Shown here: piece after piece, positions 1-9,639 of the stretch | Layout: each line of letters opens with the position of its first letter | Numbering within the stretch: position 1 is the first letter of the stretch | Source: Brachionus plicatilis | Taxonomy: Eukaryota > Rotifera > Eurotatoria > Ploima > Brachionidae | NCBI GenBank assembly: GCA_010279815.1 | Contig: QEOQ01000344.1 | Span: 1,036,948-1,100,947 of the forward strand | DNA: 64,000 nucleotides | Direction of reading: 5' to 3' | Notes under the pieces: generated by a model | The model's database searches: none | Seen by the model: only the letters and a program-made list of their open reading frames with translations | Told to the model about the DNA's origin: nothing | Position numbers and translations under genes: made by a program

Positions 1-463
1 TGTAACTATAGAATCTTTGATATGTTATAACAGTGTGTCACTAAAATAGAGTACTCTATTTTAAAGACATGTCACTGGATTCGGATGATTACGTTATTTT
101 TAAAAAGAAATGTAAAGATTTAATAAAAATTATGTTAAAGAATATCAACTCAAAACTGTTTCAGATCGAAAAATTTTTTCTCAATAATTGATTATTAACT
201 TTATTTATTATTAATTCTTTGATTATTAATTCTAATTATAATTATATTGAAAAAAAATTAACATATATTTGACATTTCTAAAACAAATGGAGGAAGCGTT
301 TTCTTTATTAGTCCGTCCCAGGACAAAGCACGGATACCTTAAAAAAGATGCACAAATATGTTATGGCGTTAGTGAGCATTGTGAAGGCTCAGAAGGAACA
401 AATCAAGGAAATGACAACCGAGATAACTGACTTAAAAAATAAAAAAAAAATGGTGATGATGCT

Positions 464-895
464 TTGGTAAAGAGTGTAAAGACTGAGATTGGGGTCGCTG
501 AGAGCAGGGTTATTAAGACCAGGCGTATCAGAGGTCAAACAACACGTAACACAGCAGATGCGCGAAATACGATGTACGAACGAGTCCTGATTGTCTTGGA
601 AATGGAGTCAGTTGACTCAAAAATGGCAATACTACGTAACGCAAAAAAGTTACGTGAAAGTGAGAATGAGCAGTAAAAAAATGTCTATATTAACGAGGAC
701 CGCACGCCAAGTGAAAGAGCGGCTGACAAAAAACTTCGAGAGGAACGCGACACTAGAAATGCAAAACTGAAGGAATCGGCGACCATAAACGGACGCGAAA
801 TCAAGTTTGAGACCGGCAATGATGGTAAGAAACGATCCTGGGCTATTCGAAATGGTGAGCTAAGAATGGTGGTCTCCACAATTGAGCAACGCTAG
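464..895 (+). pseudogene. LINE ORF1-like fragment (non-LTR retrotransposon)
   Basis: One reading frame runs from 464 to a stop at 893-895 and is broken by an in-frame TAA at 674-676. After that stop it continues with VYINEDRTPSERAADKKLRE and later AIRNGELRMV. This charged, helical sequence resembles the C-terminal part of the first ORF of CR1/Jockey-like LINEs, where a similar 'INEDLTP...R' motif is common. The next frame at 902 carries a LINE endonuclease start, which supports the reading. The 5' end and any RNA-binding domain are not visible. Assignment to a LINE is fairly safe; the exact clade is inference. Confidence 0.6.
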
Positions 896-901
896 CAAAG
901 A

Positions 902-1595
902 ATGAATCGAAGTGGAGAGACCATGGCCTCATGTGGTCTCGATGGTTCGCTGGCTGAAATGGAATGTGACCAAGTCAATGAGTGCTCGGAAGTGTCGGAA
1001 TACACTTCATTAGCGTCATCTCAGTCAACGCAATATTCGCCTGATTCGTCAATATCTCATATCCCTCATGACGATACAATGTCTCAAATCTCGAACACTA
1101 AATCTTGTCATGACCAACAAGGAGTTTTAGATTTCTGGTACACCAATGCGACCAGCCTCAACAACAAGATTCGTTTGTTTGAATCGGTGGCAGCCAGTTT
1201 AGAACCAAATGTTATTGGCATCACTGAAACTTGGTTCGATTCAAGCTTAGTGCGTGTGAGAGACCCAAATCGAATGTTCGAGGTAGAGTTAGGACCACCA
1301 CTAGACACGAGTGTCACTAGAAGCCACGTTAGCTTTCGTTTTCGGCTTTTTGCACGTGTCGAAAGAACGCAAACATTTGACAGCAGAAGATACAACTGGA
1401 GAAACGGTGAATACGAATCGATGAACAAGTTCTTCAAAGAGTTTGACTGGAGCGCTGCGTTTGGTACGAAATCGACGCAAGACCGCTACACAACGTTTTA
1501 GGAGCTTTCGGATTGGCCTCTGAACGCTTCGTCAAGAAACGCTGGCCAAGACCAATTAATGTTAAACCACCGTGGTCCTCAAAGCTGCTTTAAAT
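902..1595 (+). pseudogene. LINE endonuclease fragment, internally deleted
   Basis: The ORF at 902-1501 begins with an acidic Ser-rich stretch. It then shows FWYTNATSLNNKI and NVIGITETWFD, the start of an APE-type endonuclease as found in CR1-like LINEs. About 60 residues later the sequence jumps to YNWRNGEYESMNKFFKEFDW, which belongs further along in such proteins, so the core of the endonuclease is deleted. A frameshift near 1,500 leads into ASERFVKKRWPR and then stops. No reverse transcriptase follows. The piece joins the ORF1-like fragment upstream as one dead LINE copy. Confidence 0.7.
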
Positions 1596-2110
1596 AAAAA
1601 TAAATAATAATATTTCTTATTTAATATTTACTTGTTTCGGCAAAGTAAAAATTTTGCTCATTTTCAATTTGTTCAAACTTGCTCAAACATAAAATGCAAA
1701 TTTTGAAAAACTGCAAGTTTCGCAAATTTCAAATGAATTTTGCAATTATTTAATTCATAAATAAATTTCCAATTAACATATTTTTTGATTTTTAAAATTT
1801 TTTTGAATTATGCTGTTTTTGAGAACTCTATATTATTTGTGTATGTTCAGCTTCAACCGGTTGTCGCAGGCAATAAATATTTACCCGCAAGTACACCTGC
1901 ATGTGGACGCCAACCAATTGGTTAACCGGCTAACAATTGGAAGAGGAAGGATCATCCGATCCTTAGGTGTCCCAGAAAAGTAGAAGACATCAGGAGATGT
2001 CTTTATCTTAAACGGGGAGTTATGTAAAACCCTAGTCTCTACCCCTTTAAGATGAATATAAATATTCATCTTTCTTTTATTAATAAAACAGTTGAAAATT
2101 AATTTGTTTT
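1596..2110. other. AT-rich spacer, possibly an old LTR
   Basis: No coding sequence is recognisable. The stretch 1,880-2,090 is less AT-rich than its surroundings. It contains 'taataaaacag' near 2,080, which could be a poly(A) signal, and it lies just before gypsy integrase sequence. It could therefore be a decayed LTR, but I see no matching partner in the window. Confidence 0.25.
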
Positions 2111-2139
2111 TTGATTTTGCCTCCAGCTCCTACTAAAGT

Positions 2140-2741
2140 AAGCATTTAGGATTTGATCGAACTTTTGAAAAGCTGAAGCAGCGTTTTTACTGGCCCAATT
2201 GTCAAAAAGAACTTGCTGAGTTTATCAACAAACGCATCAGCCAAAGCACGAAAGACTTATACTAGACAGCTAATTACCCCCATTGTTGCAAGTCACCCTT
2301 TCCAAATCATTTTCTGGGATATTTTAGACCTTTTACCACTCTCAGAAAGTCAGTTTATTTATATTTTTGTAATAATCTACCATTTTACTAAATGGGTAGA
2401 TTTGTTTGCATTAATTACACAAACAGCTGAAGAGGTGGCCGAATGCCTGTTTATTTGCCGCCATGGCGTCCCCGAAGATGCCCTGTCAGACCAAGGAACA
2501 AACTTGCTGTCCCAAGTCCTTATTTTTTGAAAAATTAGATATTCATCGCCTACGAACCTCAGCCTATCACCCACAGTGTGATGGACCTAAAGAGCGGTTC
2601 AACCAAACCTTAGCACAAATGTTGTCTTGCTATTTTGCCGAAACGCAAAACGAATGGAAAGGATTCTTACTGTGTCTTGCTTTTGCCTATAACACAAGTG
2701 AACATGCTACAACCGATCTAACTATGGGAACAGAAAATTAA
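2140..2741 (+). pseudogene. Ty3/gypsy integrase fragment (frameshifted)
   Basis: Translation from about 2,160 gives the end of an integrase zinc-binding module (FYWPNCQKELAEFI). A catalytic-core sequence follows in the frame of 2,213-2,530 (FWDILDLLPL, IYHFTKWVDLFAL, GVPEDALSDQGTN). A frameshift near 2,500 moves the reading to the frame of 2,463-2,741, which has TSAYHPQCDGPKERFNQTLA and AYNTSEH. These are the core motifs of Ty3/gypsy integrases (D...SDQGxxF...HPQxDGxxER). The glutamate-containing ERFNQTL helix is present, but the protein cannot be made because of the shift. No reverse transcriptase is visible upstream, so the element is 5'-truncated. Confidence 0.8.
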
Positions 2742-2774
2742 AGTTCGATAAAAGAGTCTATACATCAAGCTAAT

Positions 2775-3023
2775 GTGTCTGCTCCGGCCCCAAACGAAGC
2801 TATCGTACAGCAGAAAGAATCAACAGCTGATCCGGATGAGGAAGAAGCGAATATTGAATACTCGAACTGGCTCGATTACCAACATTTAAATATACATATG
2901 GATGAGTCCAGAGACAATCTCTCCGAATCAGACTTCGAACCTAATTGTTATTTTAAAAACCAAATAAAAAACAAACTTACTAGAAAAAAAGGTACTCCCC
3001 GACCAATTAAGTTTGTTTTATGA
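2775..3023 (+). pseudogene. C-terminal tail of the same gypsy polyprotein
   Basis: This 82-residue ORF is acidic in the middle and ends in basic KNKLTRKKGTPRPIKFVL. Gypsy integrases without a chromodomain often end with a basic, proline-containing tail. The ORF lies just downstream of the integrase core and upstream of a polypurine tract and LTR start. Position is the main argument; the sequence alone is not diagnostic. Confidence 0.4.
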
Positions 3024-3407
3024 AAAAGTTGAAAGCTTTATTTTTTTTGAACGAGGATTTCAGTTTATTGTTTAGATTTTAAAATTTAAAAAAAAATCAA
3101 ATTAAAAAATTAAAAAAAAAAAAGCGAAGGAAGCACCAGTGAAAGTGGTTTAAATAAAACATATTTTGATGCCTGTACCTTGGACGTGGGCGAACTCTAC
3201 ACGGCTCCGTTATCGAGCTGAGAAAACATAATTCAGCCCCAGTACAAACGCCATCTCTTGCCCCGCAAGATTACATGGATGTTGCTGAAGAACTCTTAAA
3301 AAAAAGGAGGAGGATTTTGGTTTTGTTTTTTTTTTTTGGTTATTGTTGATTTTGTTTTTTTTTTGATTTTGTTTTTTGAAGAAAAGTCTCCAGGAAGAAA
3401 ATTGATT

Positions 3408-3555
3408 TTAGGAGGGGCTAATGTAACACCCCTCTACCCAAGCCCCTTCATACTGGGTCTCTGCTCCCTCTTATTTTCTATATATATTTGTTTTATTTTA
3501 TTTTGAAGTTGAGTTTAGTTTTTAATAAAGTTTTGTTAAAAGAATCTAAATTCCT
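3408..3555 (+). repeat. Polypurine tract and start of a 3' LTR
   Basis: The purine-rich stretch AGGAGGGGCTAA at about 3,411-3,421 is followed directly by TGTAACACCCCTC at 3,422. TGTAACACCCC is a frequent first sequence of Ty3/gypsy LTRs. An AATAAA sits near 3,525. The right end of the LTR is not clear because no second copy is present. Confidence 0.5.
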
Positions 3556-3559
3556 TATT

Positions 3560-4090
3560 TAGGAGCGCCACGCTATTAAACTATTTTTGAAAAAATAATC
3601 ACTTTTTATAATAAAAACCTAAATATAATTAATAAAAGTTAAACCTAACTAAATAGCTTAGATAACCAATTTTATAAAGATGACTAATTTTAGAATTAGA
3701 AAACAAATAATTGTACATTACGCAAGAAAGAATTTTATTAGTGATCAAAATCTATTAATTTGATAATTAGAGAAACACAAATATATAAGAGATAGTGGTT
3801 AATAAAAAAGATTAATTAACAAAAGAAAATCAAGCAATTATTGAGCCAAGAGTGCTTTATTAGTTTTTGGAAGACGGCCTCTTTTGATCTATTGGTGTTT
3901 GCTTCGCATTTAAAGGAATTAAACACAACTTGAATTTATCTTCGATTCCGATTGTGTGCTTGCTATGTTATCTTTCAAGTATCTTGGACGTGTACCTCTA
4001 AGTCATTCATCAGGATTTGAAACCAAATTGAAACAAAAGTTTTTGCAACTCTTTACGAATTTGGAAGCAGATTAGGCGCACTGGAAGGTT
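3560..4090. other. Spacer without recognisable genes
   Basis: The sequence is AT-rich with only short open stretches. A fragment near 3,965-4,070 can be read as SFKYLGRVPLSHSSGFETKL on the plus strand. It may be another transposon scrap, but I cannot assign it. Confidence 0.3.
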
Positions 4091-4097
4091 TCGACTT

Positions 4098-4556
4098 TAC
4101 TGAAAAATTGCTGATCTGGAATTCGAAATCAATAATTTAAGAAATGAAAACGACAATCTTAATAAAGAAAATTTGACTCTAAATATAGAAAGAACAAAAT
4201 TAGTAAGGACAAACATGGAACAACTCACTTTAAAGAATGATCTAAATGACAAATTAAGATATTCTGAGAGAAAAATAGAATTAAATAAATTGGATAAAAA
4301 TGCTCTAGATCCAAATTTAGAATTTTCTTACTTCTTCCCCATAAATACACCTAGTTTCTCAACAGGTAAGAAATCGTTAGGTACTGAATCTTCAAAAGAA
4401 CGATTGAGCGTAGATTATAAATTAACATATAGAAGTGAAATAAAACCGGATATTGAAGAAAAATAACCAGTAATAATCTTGAATTAGGCTCTTTGTACGT
4501 TAAGGATAAAGAAGAAAATAAGTTTTCCCAAAATCCGTCGCCTTACTTTACCCATC
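4098..4556 (+). pseudogene. Gypsy gag fragment, cut by an LTR
   Basis: Plus-strand reading gives KIADLEFEINNL, a coiled-coil stretch, then NALDPNLEFSY, a Ser-rich part and, after a stop at about 4,464, LGSLYVKDKEENKF. The same peptide series occurs on the minus strand at about 17,100-17,400 in the gag of the large gypsy element, so this is a second, inverted copy of that gag. It ends abruptly at 4,556/4,557, where the 3' LTR of the minus-strand element begins. The simplest reading is that the minus-strand element inserted into an older plus-strand relative. Confidence 0.75.
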
Positions 4557-4916
4557 TTAACCCTCGGATAAGGTTAACTCAGTTTATTTGTTTTTTAAAT
4601 TTTATTTTATTAAATGATAAAATTACACTTATAAAAAATACGACCTTTTCTAGGTAAACGTTTAAGTTGTTTGTGGAAATATTCGAATAAGACGAATAAA
4701 TGAAATAAAGTATTACATTTTTATAGTAAAAGAAATAATTAAAAAACATCAATCACAAATCAAGATAATATCAAATAAAATATTAAAAGTAGGAAAGATT
4801 GTAGACAATGGTCATTGAGATAATGATGACTCTTTATATTAAATTAATTTAATTAAAACATCAAGATAAATAACTTGATAAGTTATTGAATTTGAGGATC
4901 GTAGATCATAGTAACA
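4557..4916 (-). repeat. 3' LTR of the env-bearing gypsy element
   Basis: This 360-bp stretch is closely similar along its whole length to 18,207-18,570 in the same orientation. Both begin TTAACCCTCGGATAAGG and end GATCATAGTAACA on the plus strand. Read on the minus strand the repeat starts TGTTACTATG. A purine-rich ACGGGGAGATC lies directly before it (plus 4,917-4,927 complement) and acts as a likely polypurine tract. Several indels and substitutions separate the two copies, so the insertion is not recent. Confidence 0.85.
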
Positions 4917-4959
4917 GATCTCCCCGTTAAGATAGTCATAGTTCCTTTGACTCTCTATT

Positions 4960-6640
4960 GATAATTAAATTCGCTAGTTGCTCTAGTGGTAATATATTTG
5001 GAATATTATAGTTTCGAACATCATAATAATTCCTTAATATTGAATTATAAAATCTAATAGAAAGTAAAAATAAAGCAATTATCACTATTACAACTATAAT
5101 TGTTAATGCAATGTTGAGATAATATTTAATTTTGTTGATTTCTTCATACTAAATATTTTTAGAATTGATAAGTTTGCTAAATGCACTATTTGTTTAGTTA
5201 ATATCATCTTTTGGTAAGACATAGAAATTTCCCTTTATGTCGTTATTTTCTAATTAATTTTGTTTTCTTAAAGTGCTAAAATCGTTAATAATTTCCTTGT
5301 GATGGTTGAAATTTAACGTTGACAAATTGTAATGATCGATGTAAATTTGTTTTACTATTACATTTGATATATTGAAAATCTTAATTAAGTTGCCAATTTT
5401 TGCTATTGAAAATTTATGTGATGGTAGAATTATTCTGTCTTTAACTAGGGAACAATGGATTTCCTGTGAAAAGCTCTTAATGAAATTATTATTCGACAAA
5501 AACATTGGTACTGATTTATTATCAGCATTTTTGATGTAGATTGGTAAATAAACATGACATGAGTTAGATGCCCGGATTGTAATTTCTTTTACTGGTTGAC
5601 ATAAGGGTATGTATAAGAGTTGATTTTTGAAGTAAACGATAAGTTTATTACCATTAAAATCCGAAATTAAATGAAATTTGTCATCAAACGAGGCAAATAA
5701 GTTTAGTTGATTACTGAATAATGCACAAAATCTGTAAAGATTGTGTTCATGCTCGTTATAAAGTTCTTTTTCGATTGAATATTTCAAATAATCTGATTCG
5801 GCAATCATTAAATCATTTATGTCCCTTTGAGTGATTAAATATTCATTTTCAGGTGAATACGGAATTTTAGATATAGTATTCCAATTCTCTGATTGTTGTT
5901 TAGGTTCAAATACTAAATAAAGACCATCAATTGTAGTATAAATTGTTAAATTCTTGTAACTCGTGTTAGTTGTTATTTGAAAAAGGTATTGTTCTGATGC
6001 AGAGAAGACTAGATTTCCTTTTCTCAGAAATTTTAAACCATGATAAATTTTTTTGTATGGTGATTTTTTTACACTATTTTAATTCCAAACAACGATTGAG
6101 TCAAATAAATGGCAATATAAATCATCTGGCAAACAGGATGAGATTCCAATGCTATAAATTGATTTGTTCAAATTTTCGGCAAAAATGTGTTTTTTGTAGA
6201 AAAAACATTCAAAACTTGTGAATATTTTGTTTTCTAAACAAGCAAAATTCCCATCAGGAATGTTATTGTAAATACAATAACTATCATCACATTCCATTAT
6301 TTTGTTTTCACAAAGTTTTGTTTCTGCCATTGCGAGACATTCAATTCGACTTAATCGTATAGTTTCTTTAATTATATTGTTGTCTGTTTTTCCTAGAAAA
6401 AATGAAGTATTCATGTATCTGATTACTTTTATCTTAAAACACTGATGTCCGAAATCATTAATTACATAGTTCTGCTTTGCCAGAATCCAAATGTTAAAAT
6501 TTTCATTGAATGAATATGTTTTGTTAAGGAAATTTGAACGTTTACAATTGTTATTCAAATCAGCTAATCTTTTATTGTCATTGTGTTCACAATAGTAAAA
6601 TTTGTCATTTATAGTTTGGCCATTTAAATAATGAAGATTG
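4960..6640 (-). pseudogene. Env-like glycoprotein region of the gypsy element (decayed)
   Basis: Two minus-strand ORFs (6,079-6,558 and 5,254-5,808) lie between the chromodomain and the 3' LTR. Between them the same reading continues with a stop and short gaps. The first is rich in cysteines (for example ECDDSYC and FACLENK), as in secreted or surface proteins. A strongly hydrophobic segment (IVVIVIIALFLL) at about 5,045-5,115 looks like a C-terminal membrane anchor followed by a short charged tail. Position after integrase, paired cysteines and a terminal membrane segment are the usual marks of a retrotransposon envelope gene. I cannot assign it to a known glycoprotein family. In-frame stops show it is inactive. 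Confidence 0.6.
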
Positions 6641-7258
6641 TTATGATATTCATTGATATGATTCTTATCTTGAATATCAGTGGATTTTTTCCATTCATTT
6701 TTCTTACGTGGAAAATTTTTCTATTTAATTAGGAATCTAAAACCTCTTCCAATTTTCTTGTGGTCAAGAATTTTTTCAATTTCAGATATTTCATCTTTCT
6801 GTTCATTTTTGTCATCTGAAATATAAGAATTAGTAGTACTTACTTCTTGTTTTGCCAATTTCAAACGCCATCTAGGGTAACTGTCTTCAATTCTTTCTCC
6901 TTTTTCATTTTTCAAATTTTAATTACCGTACTCAGTAATTCTGTCAATGAAAAATGGACCTGTATATGATGGTTCAAATTTATTCTGTATTTTTTCGTTT
7001 TTTATAAACTTCATCATCTATTTTAAGAGTATCGAAGGTAACTTTCTTTTGTCTATTTTGGGTTTTTATCTGCTTGATCTTGGAAGACTTTAAGTTATCT
7101 ATTGTTTTAGGTAATTTATTTTCTAATAAAAATTTTATTTCAGCTGTTCTTCTTAACAAAGTTAATTCTTCTTCATCAGCTATATTGGAATCTATTTTAT
7201 CAAAGTTTTTCATTCTTTTATAAAAATATATATTGAAAGAGGAAGTGATACCCAAGAA
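6640..7258 (-). pseudogene. Gypsy integrase C-terminus with chromodomain
   Basis: The ORF 6,980-7,255 (minus) holds a helical integrase tail ending in a basic stretch (KIKQIKTQNRQKKVTFDTL). After a frameshift, YTGPFFID follows: the GPY/F module typical of the integrase C-terminus in Ty3/gypsy elements. The ORF 6,721-6,915 continues with PRWRLKLAK and then a chromodomain (EIEKILDHKKIGRGFRFLIK). A stop replaces the next codon, and KNFPRKKNEWK follows. The integrase catalytic core that should lie upstream is missing, because the sequence is interrupted at about 7,260. Confidence 0.8.
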
Positions 7259-7264
7259 TCTCTA

Positions 7265-7589
7265 GTGTTGCAAGACATTTTGTTCGACAAGCAAAGTCAG
7301 GTTAAACAAGAGCAGCATATAGAAAATAATTTTTATAAAGCAGAAGAAGGAGAGGAAGGATCTGGTGACATAGAAAATGCAAAAGAAACAGCGGAATTTG
7401 AGGCTGGGAACGAAGTGCTCGATGACAGATGTGACAGAACAAGAGTTAGTTGAGAACAAGATCAGTGGTGAAATTTCAGTAGAAGAGAGTAGTCTATCTA
7501 GAGAAAAGAGAGTTGTCAAGAAGCCTATTAGGTATGGAGATGCTGTGGCACATGGTATAAGAGCTTACAGGAAGCAGCTAAAATCATAG
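7265..7589 (+). pseudogene. Tail of another gypsy/copia-like polyprotein
   Basis: Two overlapping plus-strand frames (7,265-7,453 and 7,377-7,589) are joined by a frameshift. They encode an acidic linker ending in SREKRVVKKPIRYGDAVAHG, which resembles the basic 'R..RxPPxRYGD' tail of LTR-retrotransposon integrases. A purine-rich 'aggggtggtgaag' followed by TGTCGTGA at about 7,711-7,730 could be a polypurine tract and LTR start. It is a short 3' remnant inserted into the larger element. Confidence 0.45.
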
Positions 7590-7747
7590 TCAAGTGAATA
7601 TCAATTAATGATTTATTTACTTATAGATTTATTTAAAGATTTAGTATATTTATTTTTAGTGTTATTTCATTTATTTTAATCATAGAGTAACTTTGTGAAT
7701 TAAACATTAGGGGTGGTGAAGTGTCGTGAAATAATAACTAGTATAAA

Positions 7748-9600
7748 TTGCGAAATTCTTGTAACTCGTGTTTGTTGTTATTGGAAAAAGGTATTACTGG
7801 CAGATATAAATCACTAATCGCAATTAAACAATGTTTAGGCGAATGCGAAAAACTTTCAGATAAAACAAAAGTTGAATTAAAATCGCATAAATTAGATGCA
7901 GAAAGGTTAGATTCGGAAAAAACTTCTCAGTACGAAAGTATGAATTGTTAAAAACCAATTACAATGAGAAAGACAAGCTTTTAAAAGATGCTGAAAAAAC
8001 CATAGATAAATTTATAGAGGGTGCAAATACTTTAAATAGTAAGGTTGAAAACCTCGAAAGAGTAAAAGAGTCGACTCAGAATGAGGAGAATAAAAAATTA
8101 AGAAATGAAATAAAGAATCTTAAAAAGGTAATTGATAAGAAGGATCTCAAAATTACTTCTTCTAAAAAAGAAAAAGAAGAAGTTGAAAAATTAATAAAAC
8201 AATCCGAAAATGAATGTAGCAATCTTAAAGAAAGTCTCGAAAAAGTCAAAAAGGAAAAAGAAGAAGCTTTTAAAAGCCAAAACGATTGTCAAAAAGAATT
8301 TAATGCTAAAGAAAAAGTTTAATCTCTGTCCAGATAAAATATAATCACTTAAACCTGGAATTAGAAAAACTTAAAGTTAGTAGAAATGAATTATTAGATA
8401 AGAAACAATACGCCGAATTCGAATTACAATTAGAAAAAGAGGCGACGACTAGATTCGAAAACGAGAACAGGAGGCTAAAAAGCGAAAACGAAAGTCTTTT
8501 CGAAATGAAAAACGAACTTCTTACTCAAAGAAATTTCTTTTCAGATAAGGTTAAGCTTCTAGAAAAATCTTCTAAATATTTTAATAGCCCAAACAAAGAA
8601 AATTTTAACAAATTTGATCCTCGATACGAAATGTCTTTATCGAACACTAATATGAATTTTCTTGAATCCACAGTAAAAAATAAAAAGGATGGTGTTCCAT
8701 TTAATCAAGAAAGAATTTTAAATGAAACTAATACGATGGAAAAAACACCAAAAATAACTTTTTTTAAATTAGAAAAAGTAAGATATTCTGTAAAGTCTAA
8801 CTCAAGTGAGAATTCTGAAGAAAGTCAATTTGAATCTGAAAATTCCACAAGTCGGAGCAGTAGTGATAAAGAAAGAAGTTCATCATCCAATAGCTGGAGC
8901 AGAAAAAGAAGCCGCGATAGAAAATCAAAAAAAGAAAAGAAGAAAGATAAAGATAAAAAATTAGAAAAGAGAAAATCCCGCTCTTAATACGTGGACAAGT
9001 CAAAAACTTGTCATAAAGAGATTTTAACTTTAAATATAAATACTACAATTAATGAATTTCATGTCACAGTAAGGAACGAGTTGAAGATTGGCTTATACTG
9101 TTGATAGAGTATTTAAGGCTTGTGGCATAATAAATGATGAACAAAAAGTTCTTCAGGCAAGCTCATTTCTAAATGATGTCGCACTTCATAATTTTCAAGC
9201 CTTAGAAAAAACAAAAAAAGATATTAGTTGGTTTGATTTTTGCGAACATATGACTAAAAAATACAAACCAACTGACCACGAATTTAAGTTAAGAGAAAAG
9301 TTAAGGAATCTAAAAGCTAATAGAGATATAAGCAGCTATCTAAACGAATTTAGGATATTAATGAATCAAATAACTAGCATGGATGAACTGATAAAATTAG
9401 TTATTTTATTGTTATTGTATTAGCCTTTCAGGTCTTACGTCAAGGTTCCGTGAAATTCTGTAAACCAAAAACTTTAGTAGAAGCAATAGAAGAAGCTGAG
9501 AATTACGAAGCATTTAAAATGTCGGAAAATCCAAAAAATGCAGATATCTTCTACGCAGGCTCGAAATCAAGTTTATAAGTTAGATTGAGAAAAAAGACAT
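7748..9600 (+). pseudogene. Gag of a second, plus-strand Ty3/gypsy element
   Basis: A chain of frames (7,748-7,951, 7,945-8,322, 8,505-8,987, 9,088-9,423) encodes a long coiled coil. A Ser/Arg/Lys-rich stretch (SWSRKRSRDRKSKKEKKKDK) follows, then a retrotransposon gag domain (ISWFDFCEHMTKKY, LREKLRNLKANRDISSYLNE). Frameshifts and stops separate the pieces. The gag domain is similar in kind to the minus-strand gag at 16.5-17.1 kb, so the two elements belong to related families. The first ~50 bases copy part of the env-like region antisense strand (see findings). Confidence 0.75.
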
Positions 9601-9639
9601 ACCTTTATAAACATAAAAAAGATTAAAAATACAAATCCG

